A stretch of 64,000 nucleotides of DNA from Parasponia andersonii (lineage: Eukaryota > Streptophyta > Magnoliopsida > Rosales > Cannabaceae). This document shows positions 1 through 12,858 of the stretch, in pieces; positions within the stretch are counted from its first letter, which is position 1; every line of letters begins with the position of its first letter. Made by a program: the position numbers and the translations under genes. The DNA lies in assembly GCA_002914805.1 (NCBI GenBank), contig JXTB01000767.1:54780-118779 (forward strand), in the 5' to 3' direction. Under the pieces are notes generated by a model, which saw only the letters and a program-made list of their open reading frames with translations, was not told the origin of the DNA and searched no databases.

Positions 1-257
1 GATATTGGATATCAAATTCTTATCTTTTATTCAAAAAAGGAAACAAACTAAATAACTAAAACCTAAAGATAAGGGAAAGGAAACGGATATCCACAATTTT
101 GCTAATATCATGGCTTAGGTTTTTGTTTTTCAAAATCATGATCATGAACAAATGTAAATGTGCTAACACTGCCCTTGTATTTATATAACTTAATTTGATT
201 GTTACAATGACTTCATGGATCTATTATGTATTTTTAAAATTTTTCTATTTTGCATAG

Positions 258-694
258 AATTGGCGAGAGATGCATTGAATTCAGAGGACTTTTGTGTGAT
301 TGGAGGTTATATGTCACCTGTTAATGATGCATACAACAAGAGGGTATGTGGTATTTTTCCTGTAGATGCAGATAAATAAAGCTTAGCAATCTGTACATAG
401 GCAACTCATATTGGTTTCGTTGATATTCGTGGTTTATGTAATAGGTGTTTAATTCTTCCTTACTGAATTGTTGCAACTGAATTGTATCGTTCATAGTTAC
501 ATGCTTTATGTAAATTTTTGGCCACACATTTACATGATCTAACTAAGTAGTCACTTGATGTAGGGTCTTATATCTGCAGAGCATCGTATACAATTGTGTC
601 AACTTGCCTGCAAAAGTTCTGATCTTATAATGGTAGATCCATGGGAGGTAATTTGCTCTGTCTCTCTCTGATGCAGCAATTACAATTGCTTGAA

Positions 695-742
<48 letters not shown>

Positions 743-1151
743 GGCTTGAGTCTGTGATTTCCTTTGGAATTTATGATGGGGCTTTGTTTGTCCTAACTTC
801 TGATCTGAATTTTGATAATTATATTGCAATTTGAATACTCGATACAGGCAAGACAAAGCTCCTTCCAACGCACTTTAACTGTCTTATATAGAGTCAAAAG
901 TTTTTTATTCGAGAGCAAGTTGATACCCAAAGGTAAGGGAACGAGGAGAAATGGAATTGTTTATCCCTTGCCGTATGGCACAATTTGAACATTATCATTC
1001 TCATTATGATTTGTGGGTGCAAACTTGCTTTCTCCTTGCCTTCGTTAGAATCCCTTAAGGTCATGATCGTCTGTGGTTCTGATCTACTCCAATCATTTTC
1101 AATTCCTGGATTTTGGATTCCTGAGCAGGTATATATATGTGAATATATATA

Positions 1152-1186
<35 letters not shown>

Positions 1187-2159
1187 AGCTATATATTTCT
1201 GATATTCATTTTGTATAGATATTAGAAGGCTATTTTTGGCCAACTTACCATGTTCGTGAATTCCATGGTTGTTGTTTGACTGGAGTTACATAGAGGCAGT
1301 TGGACTATTTCGTCTGTATTTTACTGTTAAGTTATAAATGAATAAATTATGGGTGGGTTCATCATTATAAGTTATACCTATCATTTTTTTATCAGGTCAG
1401 AACAATATGTAGTGAATATGGTGTGGTTTGCATTCGCAGAGAAGGACAAGATGTTGAGAAAATTGTCTCAGAGAACCAAATTTTGAATGAAAACAGGGTA
1501 AACCTATTTCTGTTTGCACTATATCTGTTAAGCCAAATTTTCCTCTATAGAATTGCTTAAACTTCGTGTCTGAATATTGTCAAGTCTATATTTAATTGGC
1601 CAGACAAAATTCTGAAGTCTTAGTCCTATGGTCAAGTCTGAGTAGAAATTTCTATTTGTTGAACAAATAGTCAACAAATCGAAATTCCTATTTGTTCAAC
1701 AAATGGGCATCCACCACCATATAAGGTCCGAAATACCGAATTTGGATTTCAAATGTTGAATATTTCTCACCTTTTTTTTTTCTGATACATATTTCTCACC
1801 TATTTTGATTCTTTGAAATTCTCAGATTCTACAGTATTTCAAAACATTGACTGAATTAGCCTTAACTAAATTCAACATCATGGTTTTTCTTGACAGGGTA
1901 ACATAAGAATCGTGGATGAACTCATTCCAAACCAAATAAGCTCAACTAGAGTAAGGTAAACAAATCTGTGTTTATTCACTTAACCAGAGAGATTTCTGAG
2001 TCAACAAGCTTGACCCTTTTTATTTTCGCCCGAAACCCCTTAATCTTGTATGGCAGGGATTGCATTTCAAGAGGGTTGTCCATAAAATATTTGACCGAGG
2101 ATGGAGTGATCGATTATATAAAAGAAAATCATCTATACTTGAACTCAAACAACAAGTGA
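258..2159 (+). CDS. NMNAT: Nicotinamide/nicotinate mononucleotide adenylyltransferase, partial (N-terminus lies before the window)
   Basis: The enzyme joins NMN or nicotinate mononucleotide to AMP from ATP, the adenylyl-transfer step shared by the de novo and salvage routes to NAD. I assembled seven exons with GT...AG junctions: 258-343, 564-647, 848-932, 1049-1128, 1396-1497, 1897-1955 and 2057-2159 (TGA). They join in phase into about 198 residues plus a split first codon. Recognisable blocks are GGYMSPVNDAY (exon 1), MVDPWE, VCGSDLL, WIPEQVRTIC, VCIRREGQDVE, and the nucleotide-binding ISSTRVR motif near the C-terminus. The ATP-binding GxFxPxHxxH region must lie in an exon left of position 1; plant NMNAT is about 240 residues, so roughly 40 are missing. 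Positions 1-257 read as intron. The gene converges on the LEC1-type gene downstream. Family identity is very secure; exon edges rest on splice consensus and reading frame. Confidence 0.93.
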
Positions 2160-3001
2160 TGCTGCTTCCTGATGGTTGTGTTTTCATCACCAATGATCAA
2201 AGTAGTAACTGTACTTATTCACACAGTCCTATTTTTCTTATTTTTGATTATTTAACAACACCTTGAGTAATGACATTAGACATCTTACCCACATTAGAAA
2301 GCTAGCTAGCTAGACTCCATCAGAAAGCTATGCTGGCCTTTTGGTATATCATGTGCAAAATAAAATAGACAATTGCTGAGGGATGAGCCAGCAGTAGTCT
2401 TTTGCAAATCAAGATTAAGAGAAACCTTTTGTGTTTTGACCACACAACTTGGCTAAGAGGGTGCAATCCATTCAGAGAATGAAAGAAACAATCCAAGAAT
2501 GAAAGCAGAAAATTGCAAAATGCTGAAAAGACTTAATAGATGCTTTATGTAATGAAAAAGAAAAAGAATCAAAGCAGTACTAGCTTTAACTAGAAAGATT
2601 TGTAAAGCATTTCCTTACAAAATGAAGAATCTACAGTTTTGAATTCAAATTTTTTTTAAAAAAAAAAAAAAAAGCATTTGAGATATCCCTCGTGTTTGTA
2701 TTAGTCATTAGTCATGTGTGACCGATCTGGAATGTCTATTGATGTATGTAAATCAAGGAAAAGTCCTTCTGTGTAACTGAATGCAAAAAGTAATCAAAAC
2801 TAAACATTGATTAGCCCATAAAACATACAGAATTCCCTCTTTACTTTTTGGGAAGCCCTGTTCAATAAGCTTGTACATAAATAAACACAAACGAGCAATT
2901 CTTTGCCCCCCAAATCCTAATACCAATAATCATGACTCTTAATTTTGATTAAATAACTATTCGGTTATGTCATCATTTTCACAGTTTTGGTTTTACGTTG
3001 T
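2160..3001. other. Convergent 3' flanks of NMNAT and the LEC1-type gene
   Basis: This stretch holds the 3' untranslated regions of the two convergent genes and little else. It is AT-rich, with an A run at 2656-2673. I see no further coding exon. Confidence 0.6.
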
Positions 3002-4218
3002 TCATTTATAATGACCAAAAGGGTCATAACTACCCAAACCACCACTCTGTGAAGAGGATCCACCTCCAGTAGGGCCTGACCCATCCCTGAAGTACCCGCC
3101 CGTCGCGTCGAACATACCCGGCGGGTATGGGCCCAATTGGAATGCCGGCCCATAAGGGCCGGGATGACCATACTGATCACTGGTTGAGCTTCGCTTCACA
3201 AAGGGGTCCGACCGCAAAGAAGTGCGGTCGGTCTCCGACTCGCGGTAGCGCGTGAGGAAGAGCGTGAGTGGCTCGACATAGTCGTCGAAGCCGAGCTTTG
3301 CCATGGCCCATAACACGTCCTCGGCGGTGACGGTTTTCCGCTGCTCGCGCTGGCAACGGTCGTTGGCTTCGCCGGTGATGAAGCTAATGTACTCCGACAC
3401 GCATTCTTGTATGGTCTCCTTGGCGTCATCCGATATCTTCGCATGCGACGGAAGAATCCGCCGCATAATTCGGATGACGTTGGCAATAGGCATGTACTGG
3501 TCTTGCTCTCGGACCACGCACGCGCCGCGCACGCGCTCTCTGGCATTTTCGCCGTCACTGCCGGCGTTATTGTCGTTGGTATTGTTGTTGGAGTTATTAT
3601 TATTGGCCACCACTATGCCCAAGGCTGCACTAATATAATATGTACACATGAGATGAGTTACAAATTGAAGGATTGAAGCATTAACAATAATTAAATTAAG
3701 CACATTTGTAGAGCGAATTGCTGTTTAAGGATGTGTGTTTGAGTTTAGAAGGTCGGAGTTCAAGTCTTAACGGTGTGTGATTTTTTTTAAAAATTTATGA
3801 TAAATGGTGATCATTAGTTAAGCCTCATTTTTTTAAAAAAAAATTAAACACAATCATAGAGTATATTCATACATGCATTAAACACATTCGTACAATATAT
3901 TCATACATGCAGATATCATTAATGAATAGCTATAACTCTCCCTCTTTTCCAAAACCACTTTCTAACTAAATATAATCGTGGGTATTCAAGAAGGAACAAC
4001 AACATTAGTCTAGAGTAAAGCATTGACGTAAACTTCAACTACATTAACGTAGGTACATTAAATGTATATGTATTTGTATATAATATATATGAAAATATAA
4101 ACGTACATAATACATGGATTATATGTGTACATATATGACGTGTGTGTACGTACGAAACTTGGCCAAATAGCAGAGCTAGTTGAGGAAAATATTTATAAAA
4201 GATAAAAATTAAAATTAG

Positions 4219-4289
<71 letters not shown>

Positions 4290-5757
4290 ACATCTTTGTT
4301 TCTCTGCAATTTTTGTCCGGTAAGTACTATAATACTACCAAGTACCAACTACCAATCAGCAAAACAAAAAAGTACAACTACCAAGCAAGCAGAGAAGACC
4401 AAAGGCTTGAAGGTTTTTTAATGCTACCTACATGCAAAAGAAACGAGAGAGAGAGAGAGAGAGAGCTTTGTTCTATTATAAGCAGGCCAGCTCAGCGCAG
4501 TGGACCCCACTTACCAGACCCAATAGTGGGTCCTACGTACCTCCTCCTAGCCACTAAGCTAATATGAGACTAGTGTACTGTTACGATTCTCTGCACACAC
4601 ATATATGTCATATTAATAAACTTAATAAGTCAAAGACTTTTGAGGTTCTCCAGGCTTGTTTTGGTCTTTCTTCAAGCTTGAATAAACTTAATTAATTTCT
4701 TTGAACAAAATCTTATATATTATATGCGTCAAATGCACCATGCAAACACAGGATATGCTTTTTTCAGAGAGTCAAGTGCACCATGAGAGAGTCAGTAACT
4801 GGAGATCGATAGCAGCTTTTTCAATTTGAATGCTAATATATATAATCCACTACACTGTTCATATCTTAATAATAATATACGTATATTATATGTAGAAGAG
4901 ATATATATATATATATATATCATGGGTAATGGCATTTATAACTACCTGTTCCTCATCTTACAAACTTTCGGCCATTAACCATGGTTAAACTTTTGGAGAG
5001 TAAAAACCAGACGGTTTGTATATATACAAGGTCAAGGGTTGGAAATTACATGTATTATTAAGATGGTTTTATAAAACTAGGTGACTCTTGATACTGTGGT
5101 CTCTTGCATGCATGCCAAGTCAGCAACCGAAATCCAAAAAAAAAAATTCAAATAAATAAGAACATCAAGCCTCATTTCATTTAGATTAAAAAATGATATA
5201 AATATTTCTTTGTAACTGTTAGGAAGATTAACATTATTAGAGAGAGGAGAGAAAAAGTTAGCAACATTTTCAGCAAGCGTTACAACTCGCACTAAGATAT
5301 GGTCAAAAAGTTCATATACAAAACATTATATATCTCTATATTCACCTTTTTTCGTACATCAAATAGGGAATCGTACATGGTTTCATACTGTGAAAGAACT
5401 AGAAACAGTATCAGTTATATGTCTCTATGTATATAGAGCCAACAAAAGATAGTGCTACAAATTTTGATGAGATTAAGTTATTATATGTAACTAGGTATAA
5501 CCAAAACTAGTACAAAGGTCAAAAGCAGAACTAGAATGATCAATCAACTCAAAATGGATCCTCACAAACTCATTCACCAAAAATAAACTCATGCATGCAA
5601 CAAAATCCAAATATGATCTTGTTTTAGAGGAGTACACAGAAAATCCTACATATATGTATATATATATAAAACCCCATGTTACCATTTTCTTGAATACTTT
5701 ACCAGAGTTGGACTTCGCATGCTTGCGGTAGCCATGAAACCCACTTGGACGTTCCAT
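3002..5757 (-). CDS. LEC1-like (NF-YB6/9 class): LEC1-type NF-YB (HAP3) transcription factor subunit
   Basis: Histone-fold B subunit of the trimeric NF-Y factor that binds CCAAT boxes; the LEC1 class controls embryo identity and seed maturation. Exon 1 is 5703-5757, encoding [18 protein letters not shown], the usual start of LEC1-like proteins. Exon 2 is 3624-3002, beginning after a TAGTGCAG acceptor. Together they give 225 residues. The open frame of exon 2 runs back into the intron, so its internal Met codons are not the true start. The conserved core is about residues 57-150 ([16 protein letters not shown] ... SKLGFDDY-type ending, here [16 protein letters not shown]). Residue 84 is Asp (KIS-D-DAKE), the position known as Asp55 in Arabidopsis LEC1 that distinguishes LEC1-class proteins; ordinary NF-YBs have Lys. 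The tail is rich in Gly/Pro/Tyr and ends GHYK, as in LEC1. The intron (3625-5702, 2,078 bp) is long and carries two RY motifs and a 70-bp A run. Confidence 0.93.
4219..4288. repeat. Long A homopolymer (poly-T on the gene's sense strand)
   Basis: Seventy bases, all A except one T at 4248, inside intron 1 of the LEC1-type gene. It could be a microsatellite or the tail of a retroposed sequence to its left; no SINE body was recognised. Length may be unreliable because of sequencing slippage. Confidence 0.85.
5107..5114. promoter_or_regulatory. Second RY element CATGCATG in the same intron
   Basis: A second perfect CATGCATG lies 483 bp from the first, still in intron 1. Paired RY sites are the typical arrangement at VAL-silenced loci; function here is inference. 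Confidence 0.45.
5590..5597. promoter_or_regulatory. RY element CATGCATG in intron 1 of the LEC1-type gene
   Basis: A perfect palindromic CATGCATG lies 106 bp inside the intron, just after exon 1. RY motifs are bound by plant B3 proteins (ABI3/FUS3/LEC2 activators and VAL repressors). That this copy is used is inference. Confidence 0.5.
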
Positions 5758-5843
5758 AGTTTCTCTCTCTCTCTCTCTCTCAAAAAAAAAAAAAATCTCT
5801 CTACTGAGGCTGTCTCTTGAATGGGCACTAAACTAGTTCGAGG

Positions 5844-5856
5844 CCATATATATAGG
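5844..5856 (-). promoter_or_regulatory. TATA box of the LEC1-type gene
   Basis: On the - strand the sequence reads CCTATATATATGG, about 90 bp upstream of the ATG at 5757. Between them is a GA-repeat leader (5763-5780). Spacing and sequence suit a core promoter; no transcript evidence is available. Confidence 0.6.
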
Positions 5857-6660
5857 AGCAAAGGTAGAGTCCAAGTGGCGTACCGGCGTTCTCAACGAGG
5901 TACCCGGGATTGCCGGTAAGAACAGCCTCTCTAATTGGACAAAAGAGAAGTCTTCACCGGGACTAACAGGTGGACGGTCAACGACTTTGCCGGTGTCATT
6001 GGTGACTGACTAGTCTACTCTAAAGCCAACACACTTTTTGCTTTGGAAACTTGAGAGAGTTTTATGTTGTGTTGGAAAATACCATTTATTTTCTGGAGTT
6101 TGACCCTATTGTCTTCTGCCACGTCATACAAGGCTTTTAATTGATAGAAAGACGACTCCCAATTGACTTTTAGTGACGTGGCAAAATCCCATTGGTATTG
6201 TTTGTTGTCTAGCTACTACCGTGGCATGTTAATTACTTTCTTGTTTGACTAAGCACGTTTTAGTTTTAGCTCATTTTGGCTCATAAATTTGAAAACATCT
6301 CTATCGTAGTACCTAAACTAGTAAATTTGAAAACCCCATAAGCGACCTATATTAGAATTTAACATCCTTTGGGGAAAATTAAGTAAATAAATAAATAAAT
6401 AAATACACTGAAACTGTATGACGAGTTCAAAAGGTGTTTGGAGTTCTAGCCACTGTGATAACTAACACCAAAAACTAGAAGCCAAGTTACAAATAAGTGA
6501 AGAGGAACCTGAACCGCCTCTCTATTTCATATAGTAGGCGGAGACTGAGTGTAGTATCTAGCAAAATTCACTCAATCCCTATTTAATTTCGGTTAGTGTC
6601 TAATGATAAGTTAAATATATACACACATGAAAAAACCCAACTCACAACTTAATAGTTTTT
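5857..6660. other. Intergenic region: LEC1-type promoter and SRT1 3' flank
   Basis: Region between two genes both on the - strand. The part near 5857 is the presumed upstream promoter of the LEC1-type gene and includes ACGT cores (for example near 6121 and 6174). The part near 6660 is the SRT1 3' flank. A short AAAT repeat lies at about 6387-6404. No coding exon seen. Confidence 0.5.
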
Positions 6661-9600
6661 TTAAGATAGAGATTTTCGCTTGTGCCCTTTTGATCGCTTC
6701 CTCGAAGTCTCACTGCGATTTGCGAGTCGCCTTTTGACGTTGCCGTTGCTCAGAGAATCAGTTTCCGATACTTTTGTGGTCTTGCTGTGCCTGACAATGT
6801 TGGTTACTACAGCATAGACAGTTTCCTCGCATTTGGGGTTTAAGACTACCCTTCTCTCAATAACCGCATTCTGTCCACAGCATGACTCTTCAATTGCCGT
6901 CTCTCTCAGCTCTTGCAATATGGCATTCTTTTCCAGATTAAAGCAATCCGTCGGAACCTGCACAATGAGAAGGTACCACTTTGTATAAGGATCCATTTGC
7001 CAGGGTAGAGCAATATTTAGTTTAGTTCATAATCTAGAACAAAGTAAACAAACCGAAAAATAAAGGCAATTATAAGGTAAAATCATTTGAACTTATGTCC
7101 TGCACCAAAAAATAGGCACAGGGATATTAAGAGTCAAAGAGAAACACCGAATACGGGACTAAGTGACAAAGGGCTAAAAACCACTCACCGTGAAATCAAC
7201 AGGAATATTCATTTCAATACTTGGACAACCACAACCATCACTGAAATTAAGCTTCAAAACCATTTCGAAGGATTTAGATTGTACAGTTCTCCTGGTACAT
7301 GTCAAATATCAAATTGTGAGAAGAGAACAATGTTAGATAATACAGAAGGTGCTATCTTCCTTAACTTGATTAGCAATGGGATTATCCTCGTGTTGCACTC
7401 CAAATTTATGGGTTATAATTTGATCATTCTCATATACACGACAAAGGGACTCTGCTAAATAACATTAAACATACACAACTTCCTCAAATTTGTATAATGA
7501 CAAAGAATACGTGACCACTTATTTGACCTGAACATCAAAAGTTTGAAATTGGAGTATATCGGAATACGCTATTATGTCAGATGCTCATTGAGTGCAGGAT
7601 ACCAGTGCGCTATGTATGTCGAAGTTTAAAAATAAGGCTAAATTTATACATTTTGGGCAGGGTAATATTACCATTACCTTTTCAACTGAAATGGTTCTTT
7701 CTCTAAATTAGCTGCTTTATAGTCCTCCCTGTCTAAGAAGGAAATCTGGGGTACAAACAGAAAAGAAGAGTTAGCCCACGAACTAAGAAAGTCTACACAA
7801 AAGCAAAACGATTTACTAATTGGCAAATAGCCTAGCATGGTTCATAATCACTCTATAACCGCTGGCAGTATAAGTTTTGAAGTAAACAGTTCTTTGCCTC
7901 CAGTAATATTCAATATCAGAATAGCTGAATTCAGAGTGAGTAATTCATTTTAGACGTGAAAAGTCCTCAAGTACAATAGTCAACCCTTCCAAGTTACAGT
8001 TTACTTGGATAATTATGGAACACCATGATAGGATTTAACTAATCTTGCTTATTAGCAAATTGACAACATGTACAGGCCGCATGAAGGAATGTAAACAAGA
8101 TATAATAATTGGCAGCTAGAGGGTTTTGCAGCTTTAACACAACAAGTAGGACATAAGCTATTGAAGCTCTAGAGGAATTAGCAGAAAGAATTTCTTAAAA
8201 ATAATTTCACCTCAACAGATTTGATGAAAGGCAATGGAGCTTTCTGTCCATGTACACTTGCTACCCGGAGGGTCCAGTTCACAAATTTTTTATCTGCAAT
8301 GCAAGAGAATGGGACCATGTGAGAAAGCTATATATCACAGCCTAGCCAAATTAGTAATTAAATCTGGAAACTTATAGATTCGTTCATCACATGCACCCTG
8401 TGTGGATATGGGACAATCAACACTAAAGAAGATGTATCCATTTCATAGACAAAATAGAGTACGTAAAAATACACAAATGTCTTTATAAATGTACAGCTTT
8501 AAGTATGCCGATGATGATCTAATTCCAGTTCATTTTAGGACAAAGTTCTAGGGAGGTTCTTGGTTTCAGTATCTTCAGAAGAGGTTCTTAAATCAACTTG
8601 TGCATAGAGATCAATAGCAAAATGCATCCTGTGCTAGTTTGGAACATGGGTATCTTTTCAAACAGTAACAAGAAAATAGAATGAGATATTGTGGAGAACC
8701 CTAACATATATTTTACATCCTCAGTTCAAGTAAAATACAAGGATGGATAACCTCTAGTTCCAATTATAGATCATGCAGAGTCTGTAAGCTCTAAATTACT
8801 CCTCAAGGCAAGTGTCATGCTCAAGACAATTATGCATTTTGACCATGAAACTGAATAAGTAACAACTTAAGTACGAAAATGAGTCACCTAGACTCAAGGC
8901 ATGAGTTAGATTGATCTGAAAAAGATCAATCCTGACAAAAGGAGGAATCTGCAGATTAAGCGATTTCATGGCACCTGAAACTACCTGTCATTCAAAAAAA
9001 AAAAAAAAAAGGAAGATATTAAGCATGTCAAATCAGAGTATGAAATGACCTAAACTGTTGAGATAAAAAGGATATCAAATTTCTCCCTTTTTTTCCACTT
9101 TTGGCAATCAAGATCTAATCAGGACACTAATTTAGACTCACTGAAAGCATTAGCATCTAATTAGAATATCATGTTACCAAGATCTGATCAAGAACCAATA
9201 TATGACAGACTTTTGAGAAGTAGGTTATTACTTCATCAATTGTGAAGGAGATCCAAAGTCGTCAATAAATGCTGTATTATCACTTAGTGCATTATTGGCA
9301 TAAGAGGAGAAAATGGGGGAGGAGAAGATGACAAACCTTATCTACGAGTCCATGAATCACTAAGCTTGCTTTCTTGTCTTTAGGAGTTTTCTGTAAAATG
9401 GAACGGTCACATCTTACACAAAATTTCCTTAACCATTATGTAAAAGAAAGTTTCTTGTACTCTTTCTGGCCATATTGCCAATGGACTAGAGACATAAGAA
9501 AACACACCTGAAGATTAATGATTACAATCTTCCCCCCACCACGGAGTGATTTTAGAGGAAGGTTGCACGCTGGAGTGATCTGCAGGCTGCAGAATACCAT

Positions 9601-12600
9601 TGATCAGGCAACCAAGTTCCATTAACATCTGATATGGGACATGTATCACAAAGACTTCATAATACCCAAGTGGGGAAATCTGCAATTACCTTGTCCCCAA
9701 ACATAAGACGATATCAGCCATCCTGCAGTGCTTCTCAGCAAGATTCATCTCCTTTGTGGGCAATGCATCCTGCACAGACAGAACAAAGAATTTCTCCGCA
9801 AAATGTATTTTGTTGAAATTTTTCGGTACAAAATAAAAACATCTCAAGTCATTAACAACTCTTTCTGGTCTTCCCAGCCAAAAAACTTGGGAGTTAAAAA
9901 TCAATTCAAATGTTGTTAAATGCTGCAGATAAATAAAGAAGTACCTCCCAATCGAGTACTGTATCCTTAAGTTTTGCACCACATTTTTTAGCAGAGCAAC
10001 GTCTGGAAGTCTCCTTCAATCCAATAGTTTCCACCTCAAAATCCCGCAAATACCTGTACAGGTTTAAATGATGACATTTTGATGATGAACACAGGCATTT
10101 CAGATATACTAAGTATACAATTAAGTATCAAGAGACAACACTTTAAAGCCTATCCGCTTAAAGACAAGACAACATATGAACATAATTAAACCCCAGGTAA
10201 AGGAATTAAAAATAATGATAAAGAAAATAAATAAACGTTCGGGACACTACATTAGTGTAATGGTCTTATACAGACAATAAGCCTTACTCAGCTCCACAAG
10301 AAGGACAGGTTTCCATGAAAGAGTTTCCGTGTAACTCAGCAAGTTTCTCCCTTGGAATTCCAGATCGAAGATGGAGGCCATCAACATTCTAACATTGACC
10401 AAATAACAGCGAACAAGAATATAGTAACGCAAATTACATATTTGAAAGAATAAAAGGCTGAATGACATGAGGAGAAAAATAAAATTAATGCTACATGAAA
10501 TTGTTTAGAATATATAGCCTTGTGTAAGGAAAAGAAAAAAAAAATCTCAGCCACATATTCCCATTGTCTCATAAAAAACAACCATGTGGACACTCTCTTA
10601 GGCAATTTGAAGGTTATGAGAAGCAGGTTTTAAACAGGGTATGCAAACAATTTGAAAATGAATAAAGGAGACTTTGTGCAGAAAGCCAACCTTACCTGGC
10701 TAATAACAAACTTTAAAATACCAGCTCTTTCCAGTTCAACCAAACCCATGTGGGTCAAACTCGGCATAGCTCGATGAAATGGCAATGATGCTTCAGGCAA
10801 GGCTTTGCCTTCACGCTGTAATAACAATTAGAAGAACGTAAGTACACAAAAGCATAAGTATTTTTCTTAGAATTTCAGCCACCAAATCCGTGCAGAGAAT
10901 GGGGATGTCTCTCTTTACAAAAAACATAGATAATGAAAGAAATGGGAAAATGTTCACACACATGCATACATGCAACTTTTGTAAGAAACTATAATCCATG
11001 CTCTAGACCACCCAATGGCAAAATGCGTATAAACAACTGAACCTAACACTGCAAAGAATATCAAAACTAAACAAGCAAGAAAATTTGAGCAATATGCAGA
11101 ATCTATTGAATTCACAATCTCTAAGATTATTTTGGCCTACTAGAACATCACGTGAAGATGGATATAAGAGTCTCGGTATATGAAGCAACTTTGATAAGAA
11201 TGATTATGATTTACCATAATATAATGACCTCTCATAGCTTAACTAGAATAATCTTTTCACGAGACTTTAATTTCAAAAGTCAGAGTTCTTACATCTCATT
11301 AAATCAAATATCATTCTCAGTTGACTTGTTGTTGTTAATGAATGGAAGGAAGCACTAGTGGACAGATAAGGTTACTCGTTAACTTCATAATGCAGACATG
11401 TGATCTCACCTGAAGAGTCCAAATTCCCTTTGGACCTCTAAAATCAGGTATACCACAGGAGGTTGATATTCCTGCACCTGTAAACACCACTAGATGCTTA
11501 CTCTGCAAGTACAAAGAAAAAACTTAAAGAGGTTGATTAATTTGGAATGAAACAATAAAAGTTTCCCATATTCTAAAGATAATAAGACTTTGTAGGTCAT
11601 ACCTTTCGTATCAATGTAGCAAGGCGTTCAACCTGACATCAAAAGGGAAATATTGAGATTGAGGTCAGCATAATGAACCTAAGTATTACAATAATCCGTA
11701 GGACCATAGTATAATTTACTTAACAGCACCCAAAAAGCTATTAAGAAACCTAGCATTGGTGGATTAACACAGTGACACTGATAAGCTCAGAAGACTTGGA
11801 AAGCATAGCAGTATTCAATATCTACAAAATTATAGCAAGTGTGTTCCAAAAGAATTACTCCATTCTAACCTATACTCTCACCAAGCACCTACCTGAAGCA
11901 GTCATATCAAAAGAGATAAGACAATTATCCATACAATTTTGTCCTTGACAAAAACTAGACATATAATTTCTAACATGGAATGAAGCAAAATCCATCAATC
12001 AGATGAAAACTCTAAAAATACAAGAATGAGATTACACATATATCCAGAAAACCATATGATCATTGCACTCATCGAAATCCCAACTAGTCCAGAATGCTTA
12101 AGATTCATTCAGTAACTACTGAGACAAATAAGAAACCTTTGCTAACTTTAAGAATAATTCAAGGGTCTTGGTAGGGCCGGTATATCTTTAACATCTAGCT
12201 GAAAACAATGCAACAACGAACAGAACAACATATGTACAGTACTTCCATAAAAAGCAAAACTGTCTTTGCCCCAATATTCGCAACAAAAACGCAGACTTTT
12301 AAACCATTCATAGAAATTATACACAACAACAATCCAAAAAAGGCCAAAACCCAGTAATGGGTTCACAATGCTCATCTCATTAGTGGACGAAACATCTGAA
12401 ATTCAATAACAATGCACCTTAACCCCAAAACCCATATCTCAGATCTCAATAACAATAAAATTACAGCTCAATAAACAATTTAACAAAGCAACCTACACCC
12501 CGTATTGCACCAAATTTGAGTACAGAACATCACTAATATTAATGAGTCATCACAGTTCCAAACGATCATCAAATCCATTAACAAAAATAACAAGTGTAAA

Positions 12601-12763
12601 GAAGAACAGTAACCCAATACCACTAATGAAACGCCATTAAAAGGAAAATTTAAGGAATACCCACTTTTTCTTGCAAAACGTTTGGTGGGTCAAAATGTTC
12701 GGTCATTCCCACTTTGCCCACATCTTCTATAAACGAAAGCTTCTCGGCATAGCCCAAAGACAT
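6661..12763 (-). CDS. SRT1: SIRT6-class NAD-dependent protein deacylase (sirtuin SRT1)
   Basis: Class IV sirtuin that uses NAD to remove acyl groups from lysines, in Arabidopsis a nuclear H3K9 deacetylase. Fourteen exons read in phase: 12665-12763, 11603-11632, 11410-11502, 10696-10815, 10288-10388, 9945-10053, 9690-9769, 9508-9586, 9337-9390, 8888-8984, 8211-8293, 7678-7745, 7189-7291, 6661-6957 (TAA). They sum to 1,413 nt, 470 residues, close to the roughly 473 of Arabidopsis SRT1. NAD-fold motifs are GAGIS (52-56), PDFRG (62-66) and NVDG (115-118). The catalytic His is H134 in ELHG. Zinc cysteines are C142, C145, C167 and C172. Further on are LCLGTSLQITPA and GLVDK. The C-terminal extension is basic ([10 protein letters not shown]), a likely nuclear signal. 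The start is fixed by [11 protein letters not shown]. All catalytic residues are present, so it looks functional. Confidence 0.95.
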
Positions 12764-12812
12764 GGTCACTCTTCTGCTTTCTGAACCACTTTCTCTCTCT
12801 AGAACTCTCCCC

Positions 12813-12818
<6 letters not shown>

Positions 12819-12855
<37 letters not shown>
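12819..12855. repeat. CT/GA microsatellite in the SRT1 leader
   Basis: About 18 CT units (GA on the SRT1 sense strand) lie 56-92 bp upstream of its ATG, so in the 5' leader or core promoter. GA tracts are binding sites of plant BPC proteins; use here is inference. Confidence 0.8.

Positions 12856-12858
<3 letters not shown>

Noticed and set aside
543..1243. Short frames rich in Tyr-Ile
   Set aside because: Products of TA microsatellites inside NMNAT introns.
3625..3703. Upstream extension of the LEC1-type frame with its own Met ([12 protein letters not shown]...)
   Set aside because: This is intron sequence read through; the true first exon ([12 protein letters not shown]) is at 5703-5757 and joins in phase through a good acceptor.
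3720..3790. tRNA-like GGAGTTCAAGTC word
   Set aside because: No acceptor stem, D arm or anticodon arm can be folded around it.
7087..7458. Plus-strand frame of 123 codons
   Set aside because: It overlaps exon 13 and introns of SRT1 on the other strand and shows no family resemblance.
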